From positions 1 to 38,866 of the forward strand of contig CAVPJC010000010.1 of NCBI GenBank assembly GCA_963705155.1: 38,866 nt of DNA, read 5' to 3'. The notes beneath the pieces were generated by a model, which was not told where the DNA came from, made no database searches, and saw only the letters and a program-made list of their open reading frames with translations. Made by a program: the position numbers and the translations under genes. Origin of the DNA: CAVPJC01 sp963705155 (GTDB lineage: Bacteria > Chloroflexota > Anaerolineae > Anaerolineales > UBA4823). This document shows positions 18,272 to 28,281 of the stretch, in pieces; positions within the stretch are counted from its first letter, which is position 1; each line of letters begins with the position of its first letter.

Positions 18272-19668
18272 ATGAAAAAGTTCGTCTGGCAATTACTCAC
18301 TTTAGTCCTGATTGGGGCTTTCATCCTGGCGGCTTGTGCGCCGGCTGCGAACTCCAGTTCCCCAACCAACCTCCCCCCCCGAGGCCCCCACAGTACCTGA
18401 AGCTACTCAAGCGCCCGCACCTACTGAGGCACCTAAGCCTACTGAAGCCCCCAAGCCTACCGATGTGCCGGCTCCAGTGGAAAAAGTGAAAACGAACCTC
18501 GTCCATTACTACTCTGGCGAATTGGGCTTGAAGGATATGTCAACCATCATTAACCAATTTAATGCCCAGAGTGAAAAATGCGAGATGGTGGATAACACAA
18601 CCGGACATGAAGATTTCAAGACCCAGATCCTGGTGATGCTGGCTGGCGAAAACCCGCCGGATATTTTCTCTTACTGGGCTGGCGCCCGTGTTCAGTTTGT
18701 GGTGGACAGCGATGCTTTGATGGAGTTGTCTGATTTCTGGGCTCAAGAAAAACTGGACGACGTGATTGTTCCGGGCATCCAGGGATCATCCCAATATAAC
18801 GGTGGGGTTTACTCCATTCCCCAAAACTTCCATTATGTTGGCTGGTTCTACAACCCCAAAGCATTTGCTCAGGCGGGTATCACTGAAACGCCCAAGACAT
18901 GGGATGAATTTCTCGCTGCGGCGGATAAATTGAAAGCAGCCGGAATCGCCCCAATTGCTTTGGGTTCCTTGAGCCGTTGGCCTGCCCAGTTCTATATCGA
19001 CTTTCTGGTCAGCTACACAGCAGGGCACGAGTATCGAGCCAAGCTTCAAGCTGGCGAAGCAGCCTTCGATGATCCTGAAGTGATGAAAGCGATGGAACTG
19101 TGGAAGGAACTGTACGACAAGGGATACTTCTATCCAGACGCGAACGCCTATGAATGGACGGATGCAGCCGACCAGGTTGCAAATGGCGAAGCGGGCATGA
19201 CCTTGATGGGCACCTGGATCACCGGTTATTGGGATGAAAACGGTCTCGTAGCAGGGCAGGATTATGATGTATTCCCCTTCCCGATCATCGATCCCAGTAT
19301 TCCGCCCATCCACCTTTGCATCCACTGATTCCTGGACAATACCCGCTCAGGCCAAGAACGCAGATTGCGCCAAAGAGTTCATCGTCTGGGCTCTCAAACC
19401 AGACATGCAGCTCTTGTGGGCTAAAGGCCAGGGAGCGCTTCCCGCTTCATCGCTGGTTGACACATCTACATTCAACCCGGTCATGAAGAAAGCGCTGGAC
19501 TATATCGCCAGTGGTACAATATGGCTACCTGCATATGACTTATCCACAACCCCACCCAATGCGGAAATCGGCTTGAACCTGGGTGCGCAAATGATGAATG
19601 ATCCTTCTGAATATGCCACCTATCTGGCAGATGCCGAGGTCCAATCAGCCGAAGTATTTAAGAAGTAG
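18272..19668 (+). CDS. Sugar ABC transporter substrate-binding lipoprotein
   Basis: The ATG at 18272 follows GGAGG at 18261-18265. The N-terminus is a lipoprotein signal: basic MKKF, a hydrophobic run and lipobox ILAAC, so the protein is anchored outside the membrane. A Pro/Thr/Ala linker (PTEAPKPTEAPKPTDVPAP) leads to a family-1 solute-binding fold: NLVHYYSGELGLKDMSTIIN, ENPPDIFSYWAG, VYSIPQNFHYVGWFYNPKAF, TPKTWDEFLAAADKLKAAGI and GEAGMTLMGTWITGYW. The total of about 465 residues is usual for CUT1 sugar-binding proteins. Frame breaks are at the C-run near 18370 and near 19300. It should deliver an oligosaccharide, monosaccharide or cyclitol to the two permeases downstream. Confidence 0.93.
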
Positions 19669-19684
19669 CGCTAGAGGATGATGT

Positions 19685-19716
19685 AATGGGCAGTCCCTGA
19701 TCCGGGGCTGCCCATT
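19685..19716 (+). terminator. Strong intercistronic hairpin
   Basis: The 73-base gap between binding-protein and permease genes holds a 13-bp stem with one G-U pair: AATGGGCAGTCCC (19685-19697) pairs with GGGGCTGCCCATT (19704-19716) around TGATCC. No T-tract follows, so it is more likely an attenuator or 3'-end stabiliser that keeps binding-protein mRNA in excess, as known for maltose-type operons. Confidence 0.65.
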
Positions 19717-19741
19717 CGTTCATCAATAAACGGAGCCGCTC

Positions 19742-20623
19742 ATGGTCTTGAACCGCCGCAAGTGGATTATCCTGTTTTCTATCCTGCCGCTGGCCATTTA
19801 CACAATTATCGTTATTGTCCCACTGCTGAACTCGTTCTATTACAGTTTTACCGATTGGAACGGATTTCGACAGGATTACAACTGGATAGGTTTGGATAAC
19901 TTCGCAAAAGTCTTTCAAGACAAGCTTTTCATTAATGCGATTAAGAACACAGCCATCTGGATGTCTGCCGCGGTCATTTTACCGGTGGGCGGTGGGTTAT
20001 TCCTGGCCCTGCTTTTACATGAAGGCATATGGGGAGCAAACTTTTTTAAATCCTTATTTTATCTTCCCATCTGTCTTGCCCTGGCAGTGATTGGACAGGT
20101 CTGGATCTGGATCTACCAACCGAACTGGGGATTAATTAATACATTTCTACGCGAAATCCACCTGGATCACCTGACGATGGCCTGGCTGGCAAAACCACAG
20201 ACTGCGTTAGCCGCAGTCATCGTTGCCTGGGCATGGCAGCAGATCGGTCTGGCGATGGTGATCTTCCTGGCGGGTCTCACATCAATCCCCTCCGAATTAC
20301 TGGAAGCCGCCGAGATCGATGGCGCATCTTATCTGAAATCACTTCGTTACATCGTAATCCCGCTGCTGAGCCCGGCTACGGTTGTCGTCATCGCATTATC
20401 GATCATCAATTCGTTGAAAAGTTTTGACGTCGTATACATGATGACCCAGGGCGGCCCGTTCCACTCAACGGATACCCTGGCGATGTTTATGTACCTCGAA
20501 TCCTTTAAAAAATACTACATGGGATACGGCAGCGCTATCGCCGTGGTGCTTTTCTTGATTGCCATGCTGATCATCGCCTTTTATTTTCGCCAGGTGCGAG
20601 AATTGGAACACTTATATGACTGA
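19742..20623 (+). CDS. Sugar ABC transporter permease, MalF/UgpA type
   Basis: This intact 293-residue protein has six membrane segments and the binding-protein-dependent transport (EAA) motif, here EAAEIDGASYLKSLRYIVIP followed by LLSPATVV, which contacts the ATPase. The first segment (WIILFSILPLAIYTIIVIVP) and FYYSFTDWNGF are typical of the CUT1 permease 1. The start ATG 19742 has GGAG eight bases upstream. It overlaps the second permease gene by eight bases. The two should form the membrane channel for the substrate delivered by the lipoprotein upstream. No ATPase gene is present in the operon. Confidence 0.95.
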   Translation: MVLNRRKWIILFSILPLAIYTIIVIVPLLNSFYYSFTDWNGFRQDYNWIGLDNFAKVFQDKLFINAIKNTAIWMSAAVILPVGGGLFLALLLHEGIWGANFFKSLFYLPICLALAVIGQVWIWIYQPNWGLINTFLREIHLDHLTMAWLAKPQTALAAVIVAWAWQQIGLAMVIFLAGLTSIPSELLEAAEIDGASYLKSLRYIVIPLLSPATVVVIALSIINSLKSFDVVYMMTQGGPFHSTDTLAMFMYLESFKKYYMGYGSAIAVVLFLIAMLIIAFYFRQVRELEHLYD

Positions 20624-21499
20624 TGCGTCTGCAATCGAGAACCGGCGCACTGTGAGAAGCTGGCGCAGATCCGGTGGGTCAGTAATTAGAATGATCCTGC
20701 TGTACACGATCATCACCATCATTGCCTTTGTGTACATTCTCCCGACCTTGGGGTTATCTTACTCTCTTTTAAATTGAACTCCGAGATTGCCAGGGAGGGT
20801 TTGTGGATATTGCCCAAAGTGCTGCATCTGGATAACTATAAGGAAATCTGGGTTGGTGCGAACATTCAAACCTATCTAAAGAATTCGTTTACCGTGACCA
20901 TACCGGCGACTCTTATTTCCATTGCTCTGGGAATCCTGATGGGGTATGTATTCAGCATGCTGCCATTCAAAGGAAGCGAGGTTCTGTATATGTTCGTTCT
21001 CGCTGGCATGTTCTTTCCTCCCCAAATCGTATTGATCCCCCTGTTTAAGTTTTATAACGACATTAAACTATACGATACGCTCTGGCCGATGATCATTACC
21101 CATTCCGCTTTCGGGTTACCCATTTGCACATTAATCATGCGGAATTTCTTTTCTTCCATCCCGAAGGCAATTCGAGAAGCGGCCATTATCGATGGGGCGA
21201 GCGAACCCCAGGTTTTAACGAGGATCATGCTGCCTGTCAGCCTGCCAGCCGTGGCCGTGCTGGCAACCCTTCAATTTACGTGGATCTGGAATGATTTTCT
21301 TTTTCCGATCATCTTTACCCAGTCAGATACGATGCGCACGATCATGGTGGGTCTGATTGCCATGAAAGGACAGTACAGCATCGCTTATGGCGCGCAAGGC
21401 GCAATGGCAGTTATTGCAAGCTTACCAACTTTGATCATCTTCATTTTCTTCCAACGATATTTCATCAAAGGCATGACCCTGGGATCCGTCAAAGGCTAA
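20616..21499 (+). CDS. Sugar ABC transporter permease, MalG/UgpE type
   Basis: The ATG at 20616 overlaps the end of the first permease. After a short basic N-terminus and a first membrane helix (MILLYTIITIIAFVYILPTL), a missing G in the GGGG run near 20754 shifts the frame; restored, it reads PTLGVILLSFKLNSEI and continues to TAA at 21497-21499. The EAA loop is IREAAIIDGASEPQVLTRIM followed by LPVSLPA. The end FFQRYFIKGMTLGSVKG is the standard MalG-type C-terminus. About 294 residues, usual length. It pairs with the preceding permease. The frameshift is probably a sequencing error. Confidence 0.93.
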
Positions 21500-21514
21500 T
21501 ACAGGAAATTTTTT

Positions 21515-22546
21515 ATGTCGATCACTCAAAAAGAACGCGTCATCGCTCAAATCGAACACCAAGAAACAGATCGTGTCCCCTATCACCTTACTTTTGATCC
21601 AGGTTCGAAAATCGAAGAAAGGCTGGATGAGTATTATGGCGATAACGCCTGGCGCAGCAAGATTGATAATGCAATTTTCCAGCTGCCCCTTCCCAGTTTG
21701 GGGATTAATTTGGAACTGGGCAAGACGAAGTTATATAGACGCCTATGGAAGTGAATGGCGCTCAGACTTACGCCCTTTTTCGCTTGAAAAACCAGCCTTA
21801 TCTCAACCCAGCCTGGCGAATTACACCTTCCCGGCGGTTGACGATCTCTTTGATGCAGATTTTGAAGTCAATGCGCTTGGAATTATTGAGCAGCAAAAAG
21901 ATCATTTTATTGTCGCGGCATACGGGTTCGGTTTATTCGAGCGAAGCTGGGTGCTGCGCGGGTTTGAGAATGTGCTGATGGATGTGGTGGCGAATTTGGA
22001 TTTTTATGAAGAGTTATTGGATAAGCTCGTCGATCACCAGATGGAAATACTGGACAGGCTGTTAAAACTTCCGGTCGATGGCATCTGGTTTTTTGATGAT
22101 TGGGGATTTCAACAGGGCGTGTTAATTGGCCCTGAGCGCTGGCGCAGGTTGTTTAAAGGCCGTTACGAACGTCTGTACCGCCGCACGCATGAAGCGGGCA
22201 AATATGTATTGTCGCACTGCTGTGGAAGTATTGAGAAAATCCTGCCGGATGTGATTGAGATTGGTCTGGACGTCTATCAAAGCGTTCAGCCTGAGGCCAG
22301 GAATAATAATCCTTATGATCTCAAAATGAAGTACGGTGACAAAATCACATTCTGGGGGGGCTGGGGTCGCAGAACATGATACCTTTCGCATCGCCTTCGG
22401 AGATCAAAACCGAGGTGCGGCATTTATGTCAAGAAATGAGCAAGGGAGGCGGGTATATTCTTGGCCCGGCGAAGGAAATCCAGCCGGAGACGCCGTGTGA
22501 GAATATCGCGGCAGTTATCGAGGCATTCATCGAACAGTCGGAATAG
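21515..22546 (+). CDS. Uroporphyrinogen decarboxylase (UroD/MtaA)-family protein
   Basis: The start ATG 21515 has AGGAAA upstream. The reconstructed protein of about 343 residues begins ITQKERVIAQIEHQETDRVP, the usual UroD-family opening. It includes VDGIWFFDDWGFQQGVLIGP, YVLSHCCGSIEKILPDVIEI and the C-terminal GGGYILGPAKEIQPETPCEN. The frames break near 21738 and in the G-run near 22365. True HemE makes coproporphyrinogen, but this subgroup lies in sugar-transport operons; related MtaA/CmuA proteins move methyl groups via corrinoids. The HCCGS stretch offers His and Cys ligands, which fits a metal-dependent methyltransferase-like chemistry rather than heme synthesis. The actual role is unknown; O-demethylation of a methylated sugar or cyclitol is one guess. 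Confidence 0.82.
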
Positions 22547-22600
22547 GTTTCAAATTAAATTATACCTGGTCGATCCTTAAGACCGAGAAGGAAAACTGAT

Positions 22601-23348
22601 ATGTCGGATGTTCAAACGCTGGCCAGAGGATTGATGATTCTCTGAGAAGTTGGCGGATGCGCAGGATGGGCTCGGAATAACCGAGCTGGCCGAAATATTC
22701 GAGGTGGATAAGGGGAGTATGTCGCGGTTGGTGCAAACCCTCTCGAAATATGGTTTTGCTGAAAAAGATGAACGCACGCGCAAGTACTTTTTGGGGCCGC
22801 AAATCGTGCGGTTAAGCCGTATGGCGCTCAACGTAATGCCGCTGCGGGAAACAGCCAAGCCCTATTTGCAAAAGCTGGTTGATCTTACCGGAGAGTGCGC
22901 CCACCTGGCGATCCTGGCAAAAGGCGAGGCGCTGTATCTGGATCAGGCAGAATCTCCATCGGCTTTGCGGGTTACCACCGGGGTGGGAACATTGGCCCCA
23001 CTGCACTGCACAGCGCTGGGGAAAATACTGCTGGCCTTTGCCGGCGCGGAGTTACCTGAAAAGATTTAAAGCTATACATTCCGTACGATCACAGATCCGG
23101 CGACTCTCCAGCACCATCTGGAGCAGGTCAGAAGTCTTGGTTACGCCATCGATGATGAGGAGTACAGCCCGGGTGTCCGCTGCATTGCCGTGCCATTATT
23201 TGACTATCACGATCGCTGCGTGGCAGCAATCGGCATCTCTGGACCGACCAGCCGCCTGCCATTGGAGAATATCGCCGCCGTGGCCAAATCAGTCCAGGAA
23301 ATTGGGCAGACCCTTTCTGCACGCTTAAGTTTCAAACCGGTGGAGTGA
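22601..23348 (+). CDS. IclR-family transcriptional regulator (disrupted)
   Basis: The N-terminal winged helix reads MSDVQTLARGLMIL, then after a frameshift near 22640 LADAQDGLGITELAEIFEVD and KGSMSRLVQTLSKYGFAEKD. The IclR effector domain follows (TTGVGTLAPLHCTALGKILL, then GYAIDDEEYSPGVRCIAVPL). An in-frame TAA at 23067-23069 interrupts the effector domain; unlike most breaks here it does not change frame, so a substitution (or a real mutation) is possible. The end is TGA 23346-23348. Full length would be about 249 residues, normal. It most likely controls the divergent sugar operons by binding the CAAn-N3-GTTG or GAAA-N6-TTTC sites at 17955-18098. If the breaks are real, the regulon would be constitutive. 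Confidence 0.88.
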
Positions 23349-23391
23349 GCGATTGGGCGGGCAAGAAATCTTCAATCGGAGAAGGAATTGC

Positions 23392-24478
23392 ATGGAGAAA
23401 CTTCGAGTTGGATTTATTGGGGCAGGTCGTATTTCCGATTTACACGCCCTCGAATATCTTAGAAACGAGCGCGCCGAACTCATCGCTGTCTGCGATACAG
23501 ACCTGCAGACCGCACAAAGGCGCGCAGCCGCCTGGGGTGTGCCATCGAACCGCGTTTTCACAGATTACCAGGATTTACTGGCGCTAAAAGATGTGGATCT
23601 GGTGGAAATCCTGACCCCCCACCACCTGCACCGCCAGCATACGCTGGATGCTGCCGCAGCCGGCAAACACATCTCGCTGCAAAAACCAATGGCCTTAAAT
23701 ATGGCCGAAGCCAATGAGATGATTGCCGCGGCAAAAAAGGCTGGCGTGATCTTTAAAGTCTTTGAGAATTTTATCTTCTACCCGCCGGTCATGCGCGCAA
23801 AAGAGCTGATCGACGCCGGTGAGATCGGTGAGCCGTTGACGATTCGAATCAAAAGTAATGCGGGTAACAGCCCAAATTCATGGCCAATCCCGCGCGCCGC
23901 TCAAACCTGGCGTTTTGATCCGGCGTTGAGCGGTGGGGGGCCTCTGGTCTTCGACGATGGGCACCACAAGTTTTCACTGGCGTGGTATTTTATGGGAGGC
24001 ACCGCTGAGGAGGTGCATGCCTGGATTGGCAAGTTGGAAGCTCCGCTGGGCGGCGAAGTGGGTATTATCGATTTTCCCGCTATCGTTTCCTGGAAATTTC
24101 CTGGCAACCGGTTCGGCTCGCTCGAGGTTGTGTTTTCACCCGAGATGATCCTGGATACCAACCATTACGCTCAAGATGACCGGATTGAAATCACAGGCAC
24201 AAAAGGTGTCATCTGGGTTACGCGTGGGCACGGCAAGATGATGGATGTGCCGCCGGTGGTGATGTATCGTGACATGAAAACCTACACATTCTCAGATATG
24301 CCGGTTGGCTGGGAGCACAGTTTTATCAACTCAACCCGCCATTTTATCGAGGCGTATTTCAAAAAAGAACCGCCCATGCCTGACCGGTGAACAGGGGCGC
24401 GATATTCTACAATTTACGCTGGCAGCCCAGGAATCGGCGCGTTGCGGCGCGGCGGTTCGGGTTTCGTCTGTGAAATAG
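23392..24478 (+). CDS. Gfo/Idh/MocA family oxidoreductase
   Basis: The start ATG 23392 follows GGAGAAGGA. The N-terminal Rossmann fold is LRVGFIGAGRISDLHALEYL with ELIAVCDTDLQTAQRRAAAW; the active-site Lys is in ISLQKPMALNMAEA, with Gln in place of the common Glu of EKP, a variant seen in some family branches. The C-terminal domain includes SGGGPLVFDDGHHKFSLAWY with the usual catalytic Asp and His. A frameshift near 24375 moves the end from PPMPDR to LTGEQGRDILQFTLAAQESA, stopping at TAG 24476-24478, about 361 residues. It is distinct in sequence from the other Gfo/Idh enzyme at 9649-10682. It probably oxidises the imported compound or an intermediate with NAD(P). Confidence 0.9.
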
Positions 24479-24508
24479 GTTTTCAGGGAGAGGAAGACCT
24501 CACCCCGT

Positions 24509-24580
24509 CGGCAGCGAAGCTGCCGCCCTCTCCCTAAGGGAGAGGGGGCGGAGCGCTCCCTTCCCCCCACCGGGGGGAAG
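24509..24580. repeat. Triple-hairpin intergenic repeat between convergent genes
   Basis: The gap 24479-24599 holds three adjacent perfect stems: CGGCAGC-GAA-GCTGCCG (24509-24525), CCCTCTCCCT/AGGGAGAGGG (24526-24546) and CTTCCCCCC-ACC-GGGGGGAAG (24560-24580). The CCCTCTCCCTAAGGGAGAGG motif is a dispersed intergenic repeat seen in many environmental genomes. Located between convergent genes, it can act as a bidirectional terminator. Confidence 0.7.
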
Positions 24581-24599
24581 GGCCGGGGTTGAGGGGGGA

Positions 24600-25820
24600 T
24601 TATTCGAAGTTGACCACCACGGTCATGCCCCAGCGCAGGCGGGGGTCGGTCTGGGAAAGCAGCAGGCGGGCGGTGTAGGTGATATCGCCGCGCTTCTCTT
24701 CGAAGACATCGCTGATGCGGTCAACGCTGGCATCGAAGGAAAGCTCTGGCAGGGCGTCGGCGGTGACGCTGGCGGTCTGACCGGCGGAGATGTTGACCAC
24801 GTCGATCTCGGTCAGGTTATCGGTTTCCACATACCACTGCGAAAAATCGGCCAGCTGGACGACGATGGCGCCGGGAGAAACGCGCTGCCCGGGGATCAGC
24901 TCCAGTTTGACGACCGTGCCATTGATGGTGGCTTTGAGTTCCAGGTCTTTGAGGGCGGCTTCGGCAGCTGCCAGGGAGGCCTGGGCGGCGGCGATGCGGG
25001 TTTTGGCGGTTTCCATGCGGGCCTGGATCAGGGCGACTTTATCGGGGTCGGGGCCGTTTGCGAGCAGATCCACTTTTTTCTGGGCTTGCTCCAGGCGCTG
25101 CTGGGCAATCTCAAACTCGGTTTTAGCCTGTTCCACATCGAAGACGTTGGAGCCAGCCTTGACGCCGTTGTAGCGGCGGGTGGCATTTTCGTACTTGCGC
25201 TGTGCGTCGGCCAGGCGATTGAGGGCTGCGGCGCGGCCAATGTTATCTTCGGAGCGTTTCTCGAAAGGCTCGTAATCTTCCTGGGCTTTTTCATAGACAT
25301 CTTTGGCCAGCACCAGGGTGGCAAAGGCTTCATTTATATCGGCTTCGGAGGCCGGGCTTTGGGTGGTCTTATACCAGCGGTCGGCGTCGCGCAGGGCGTC
25401 ACGGGCCGAAGTGAGCGTGTCCAGGGCGGCGGTGCGGTCTTCGGGCAGGTTGTCGTTGAGCACTTTCAGGTCGTTCTCGGCGTTGAGCAGCTCCTGTTGA
25501 GCCGAGGCGGCCTCCAGGCGGGTGGCGGCAATGCTGCTTTCCAGGGCCTCGCGGTTGCCCAGGCGGGCGAGCACATCGCCGGCTTTGACCACATCGCCTT
25601 CTTCGACCAGGACTTCGGCGACTTCGCCGGCGGTGTCAAATGCCAGCTCGACCGAATCGCGCGGCGCCAGCCGGCCTTCCACCACAATGGAGCCTTCGGC
25701 GATGGCAACCGGCACCACCGTTGGGGTGGGCTGGCTGGCGGCCGGGTTGGCCAGGGTGCAGGCTGCCAGCGCCAGACCGGCGAGGGCAATCACTAAGATG
25801 ATGGCGGGGTTTTTCTTCAT
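24600..25820 (-). CDS. MacA/HlyD-like periplasmic adaptor lipoprotein
   Basis: This intact 406-residue protein starts at ATG 25820 with GGAG upstream. It has a lipoprotein signal with lipobox LALAAC, then a biotinyl-lipoyl-like half (VVEGRLAPRDSVELAFDTAG, VLVEEGDVVKAGDVLARLGN). A long helical hairpin of coiled coil rich in Ala, Glu and Gln covers about residues 95-290. The second lipoyl half follows (LKATINGTVVKLELIPGQRV) and a beta-barrel domain (WYVETDNLTEIDVVNISAGQ). This is the membrane-fusion protein layout of MacA. It is the last gene of the exporter operon, after the FtsX-like permease. In a cell without a classical outer membrane, the adaptor would modulate export or substrate capture at the membrane surface. 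Confidence 0.92.
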   Translation of the reverse strand: MKKNPAIILVIALAGLALAACTLANPAASQPTPTVVPVAIAEGSIVVEGRLAPRDSVELAFDTAGEVAEVLVEEGDVVKAGDVLARLGNREALESSIAATRLEAASAQQELLNAENDLKVLNDNLPEDRTAALDTLTSARDALRDADRWYKTTQSPASEADINEAFATLVLAKDVYEKAQEDYEPFEKRSEDNIGRAAALNRLADAQRKYENATRRYNGVKAGSNVFDVEQAKTEFEIAQQRLEQAQKKVDLLANGPDPDKVALIQARMETAKTRIAAAQASLAAAEAALKDLELKATINGTVVKLELIPGQRVSPGAIVVQLADFSQWYVETDNLTEIDVVNISAGQTASVTADALPELSFDASVDRISDVFEEKRGDITYTARLLLSQTDPRLRWGMTVVVNFE

Positions 25821-25884
25821 TTGTTCTCCTTTTATTGCATTTCACTTTTGTATAATGACAGCGTCTGCGAAAATCCGGTCTCAT

Positions 25885-28281
25885 CTAGCCATCATAGGCC
25901 AGCACTTCACGAACCGTGAGGCGCGATGCGCTGCGCGCCGGCAGATAGGATGCAGCGGATGAGATGATCAACACAATCACCAGCCAGATCAAAAAGCCGT
26001 TCATCGAAAAGACGAATTCCATCGGGCTTTGCAGGAACAAGAGGCCAACCACATTGGCCACCGCAATGCCGATGGGGATGGCCAGCAAGGCGCCCAGAAT
26101 CCAGCTGATGATGCCGATCATCATGCCTTCGACGATGATGATGGACTGCACCGAGCGGTTGGAAGCGCCGATGGCGCGCAGCACGCCGATCTCGCGTGTG
26201 CGCTCGATGACGTTAATACTCATCGTGCTGGTCAGGCCCAACCCACCCACCACGGCGATCAGCACTGCCATCACCAGCAGGAAGTAAACCAGGATGTCGG
26301 TGGTTTCCATATTTTGAGCAATGACAAAAGCGCCGGTGGTGATGTTGCCCACCTTCACGCCCTTGGCGGCATAGGCAGCTTTCAGTTGTTCAGATATCCG
26401 ATCCTGAAATGCCCCGTCGTGTTGCGCGGTGACGACGCGCAGGGCGAACACCTGGTTGATCGTGCCCATCACCCGGCCCAAATACTCGTAATTGGCATAC
26501 AGGATGGGCGATTTGGGGTTGCCGCCCATGCGGTAAACGCCCACAATGCGCCACTCGGTTTCTTTTTCGTCGATCTGGATGGTGATGGTATCGCCCACCT
26601 TGAGCTCGGGGCGGGCGGCAGTCATACTGTTGCCGATCACCACCGCATTTTCATCATCGGGGCGCAGCCAGCGTCCCTGGGTGATGGTGGGGTCGATCAG
26701 TGTCGAATTCGCCGGCGGGCCAATCAACTGCACCTGGGTGGAGGTCTTGCGATCTGCGGTGAGCACGCTCCCCGCCGCAATTCCCCAGCCCTCGGCATGC
26801 ACCACGCCCGGAATGCTGTCGGCGATCGCCTCCACCTTTTGCATGCGGTACCACTCGCTGAAGTTGATGTTGACATCCGATAGCACATACCCCAGGATCT
26901 CCTCAATCGCCAAATCCAGCGAGGCCTTCATGTTGAAGACGGCGATGAAGATCGCTCCGGCCAGGGTGAGGCCCGAGAGGGTCAGCGCCAGGCGCAGCTT
27001 GCGCCGGAAGGTGTTGCGAATGGAAATCAGCAGCGGGCGGGGCAGGCCGCGGATGCGCTCCACCAGGCGGTCGATCAGGCTGGCGCCAAAGCGGCCGCTG
27101 CCCAAACCGTAGGAGGTGATGGCCTCCCGGATGGTGATGCGGGTGCCTTTGATGACGGGCAAAATCGCCGCGCCCAGCGGGATCACCAGGGCTACAAAGG
27201 TTTGCAGCACGATGGTGGCAGGCGGGATGCGCTGTGGCCCAGGATCAACGTTGAGGTAAGCGCCCATGCCTGCGGCGATGATGTTGCCAGCATAACCGGC
27301 TGCCGGGATGGAGATCGCCAGCGAGATCAGGCCAAAGCACAGCACCAGGGCCAGATACATGCCCACCATCTGCCCGGTGCGCGCTCCACGGCCTTCATCA
27401 CCCCGATCTGGCGCACATGCTGCCCCAGCAGGGCGTTGATGGTGTTGATCACCAGGAAGGCGCTGAGCAGAACCGACAGCAAGCCAAAGAAACCCATCAA
27501 TGCGCCCAGCGAGTTGGTAATATCATAGGCAAAATGGCGGCCTGGCCGGAAGACCTGGGTATAGTAAACCGTCCGCCCGCTCTGCTCGACCTTTTCGGCT
27601 ACACGGGCAGCCACGGCGCGCACATGGGCATCGTCGGTTGTGTTTTCTTCGACGGTGATCGCCATTTGCGAATAGAGGCGCGAACCACCCATCCATTCCA
27701 CGGTGTCGCGGTTGGCGTAGGTATCGATACTCCGGGTAAATTGATAGGGAAAACCGGAAGCGGCATGCACAATGCCAACAATGCGCAGCTTGCGGATATA
27801 CCCATTGTCCAGCTCGACATTGATCGTATCGCCCAGTTTGAGACCCAGCCCCTGCATGGCCGACCGTTCGACAAAGACTTCGTGTTTGCCGGGAAGGTTC
27901 GCATCCGGCGGGTCAACCGCAACCAGCTTGTTGACCTCCATGCTCTGGATGCCGTTGATAGCGGTAACGCTCACGCCCACTTCACTGCCGTTGGGAGCCT
28001 TAGTTTTACCGCCTGCCTGGGTCACACCGGCAATATCTGCCACACCGGGGATGTTTTCCAGGTTGTGCAGCAGGTCTTCGTCGAAGAGATCGGTGTAAAT
28101 AGGTTGCTCCGCTAACATTGGCTCTCTGGAAGTCGGCGTCCATATTCCCGGTGACGATCTGGATCAGGTTGGCCACGAAGCCCACCGCAAACACACCCAC
28201 CATGATGGTGAGCACCACCAGAAAGGTGCGCATTTTATTGCCGGTTAGATCTTTTAAGACCTTGCGCCAACGTGGGCTCAT
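25885..28281 (-). CDS. FtsX/MacB-like ABC transporter permease
   Basis: The start at 28281 reads MSPRWRKVLKDLTGNKMRTF then a first membrane helix (LVVLTIMVGVFAVGFVANLI). The protein is about 798 residues with two MacB periplasmic-like domains and two FtsX domains: VLLSAFLVINTINALLGQHV and, at the end, LTSTMSINVIERTREIGVLR followed by AIGASNRSVQSIIIVEGMMI. Frameshifts lie near 28115 and 27375. It overlaps the ATPase gene by four bases, so the two are translationally coupled. With the adaptor downstream it forms a MacAB-type tripartite exporter, a class that pumps peptides, lipoproteins or toxic small molecules by mechanotransmission. The substrate here is unknown. Confidence 0.9.

Noticed and set aside
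25086..25796. Long plus-strand frame of 236 residues opposite the adaptor gene
   Set aside because: It is antisense to a well-supported HlyD/MacA gene, its composition reflects high GC, and it has no recognisable domain.
26029..26883. Plus-strand frame rich in His and Asp opposite the exporter permease
   Set aside because: The FtsX permease on the minus strand explains this DNA; the His/Asp-rich product is typical of antisense reading.
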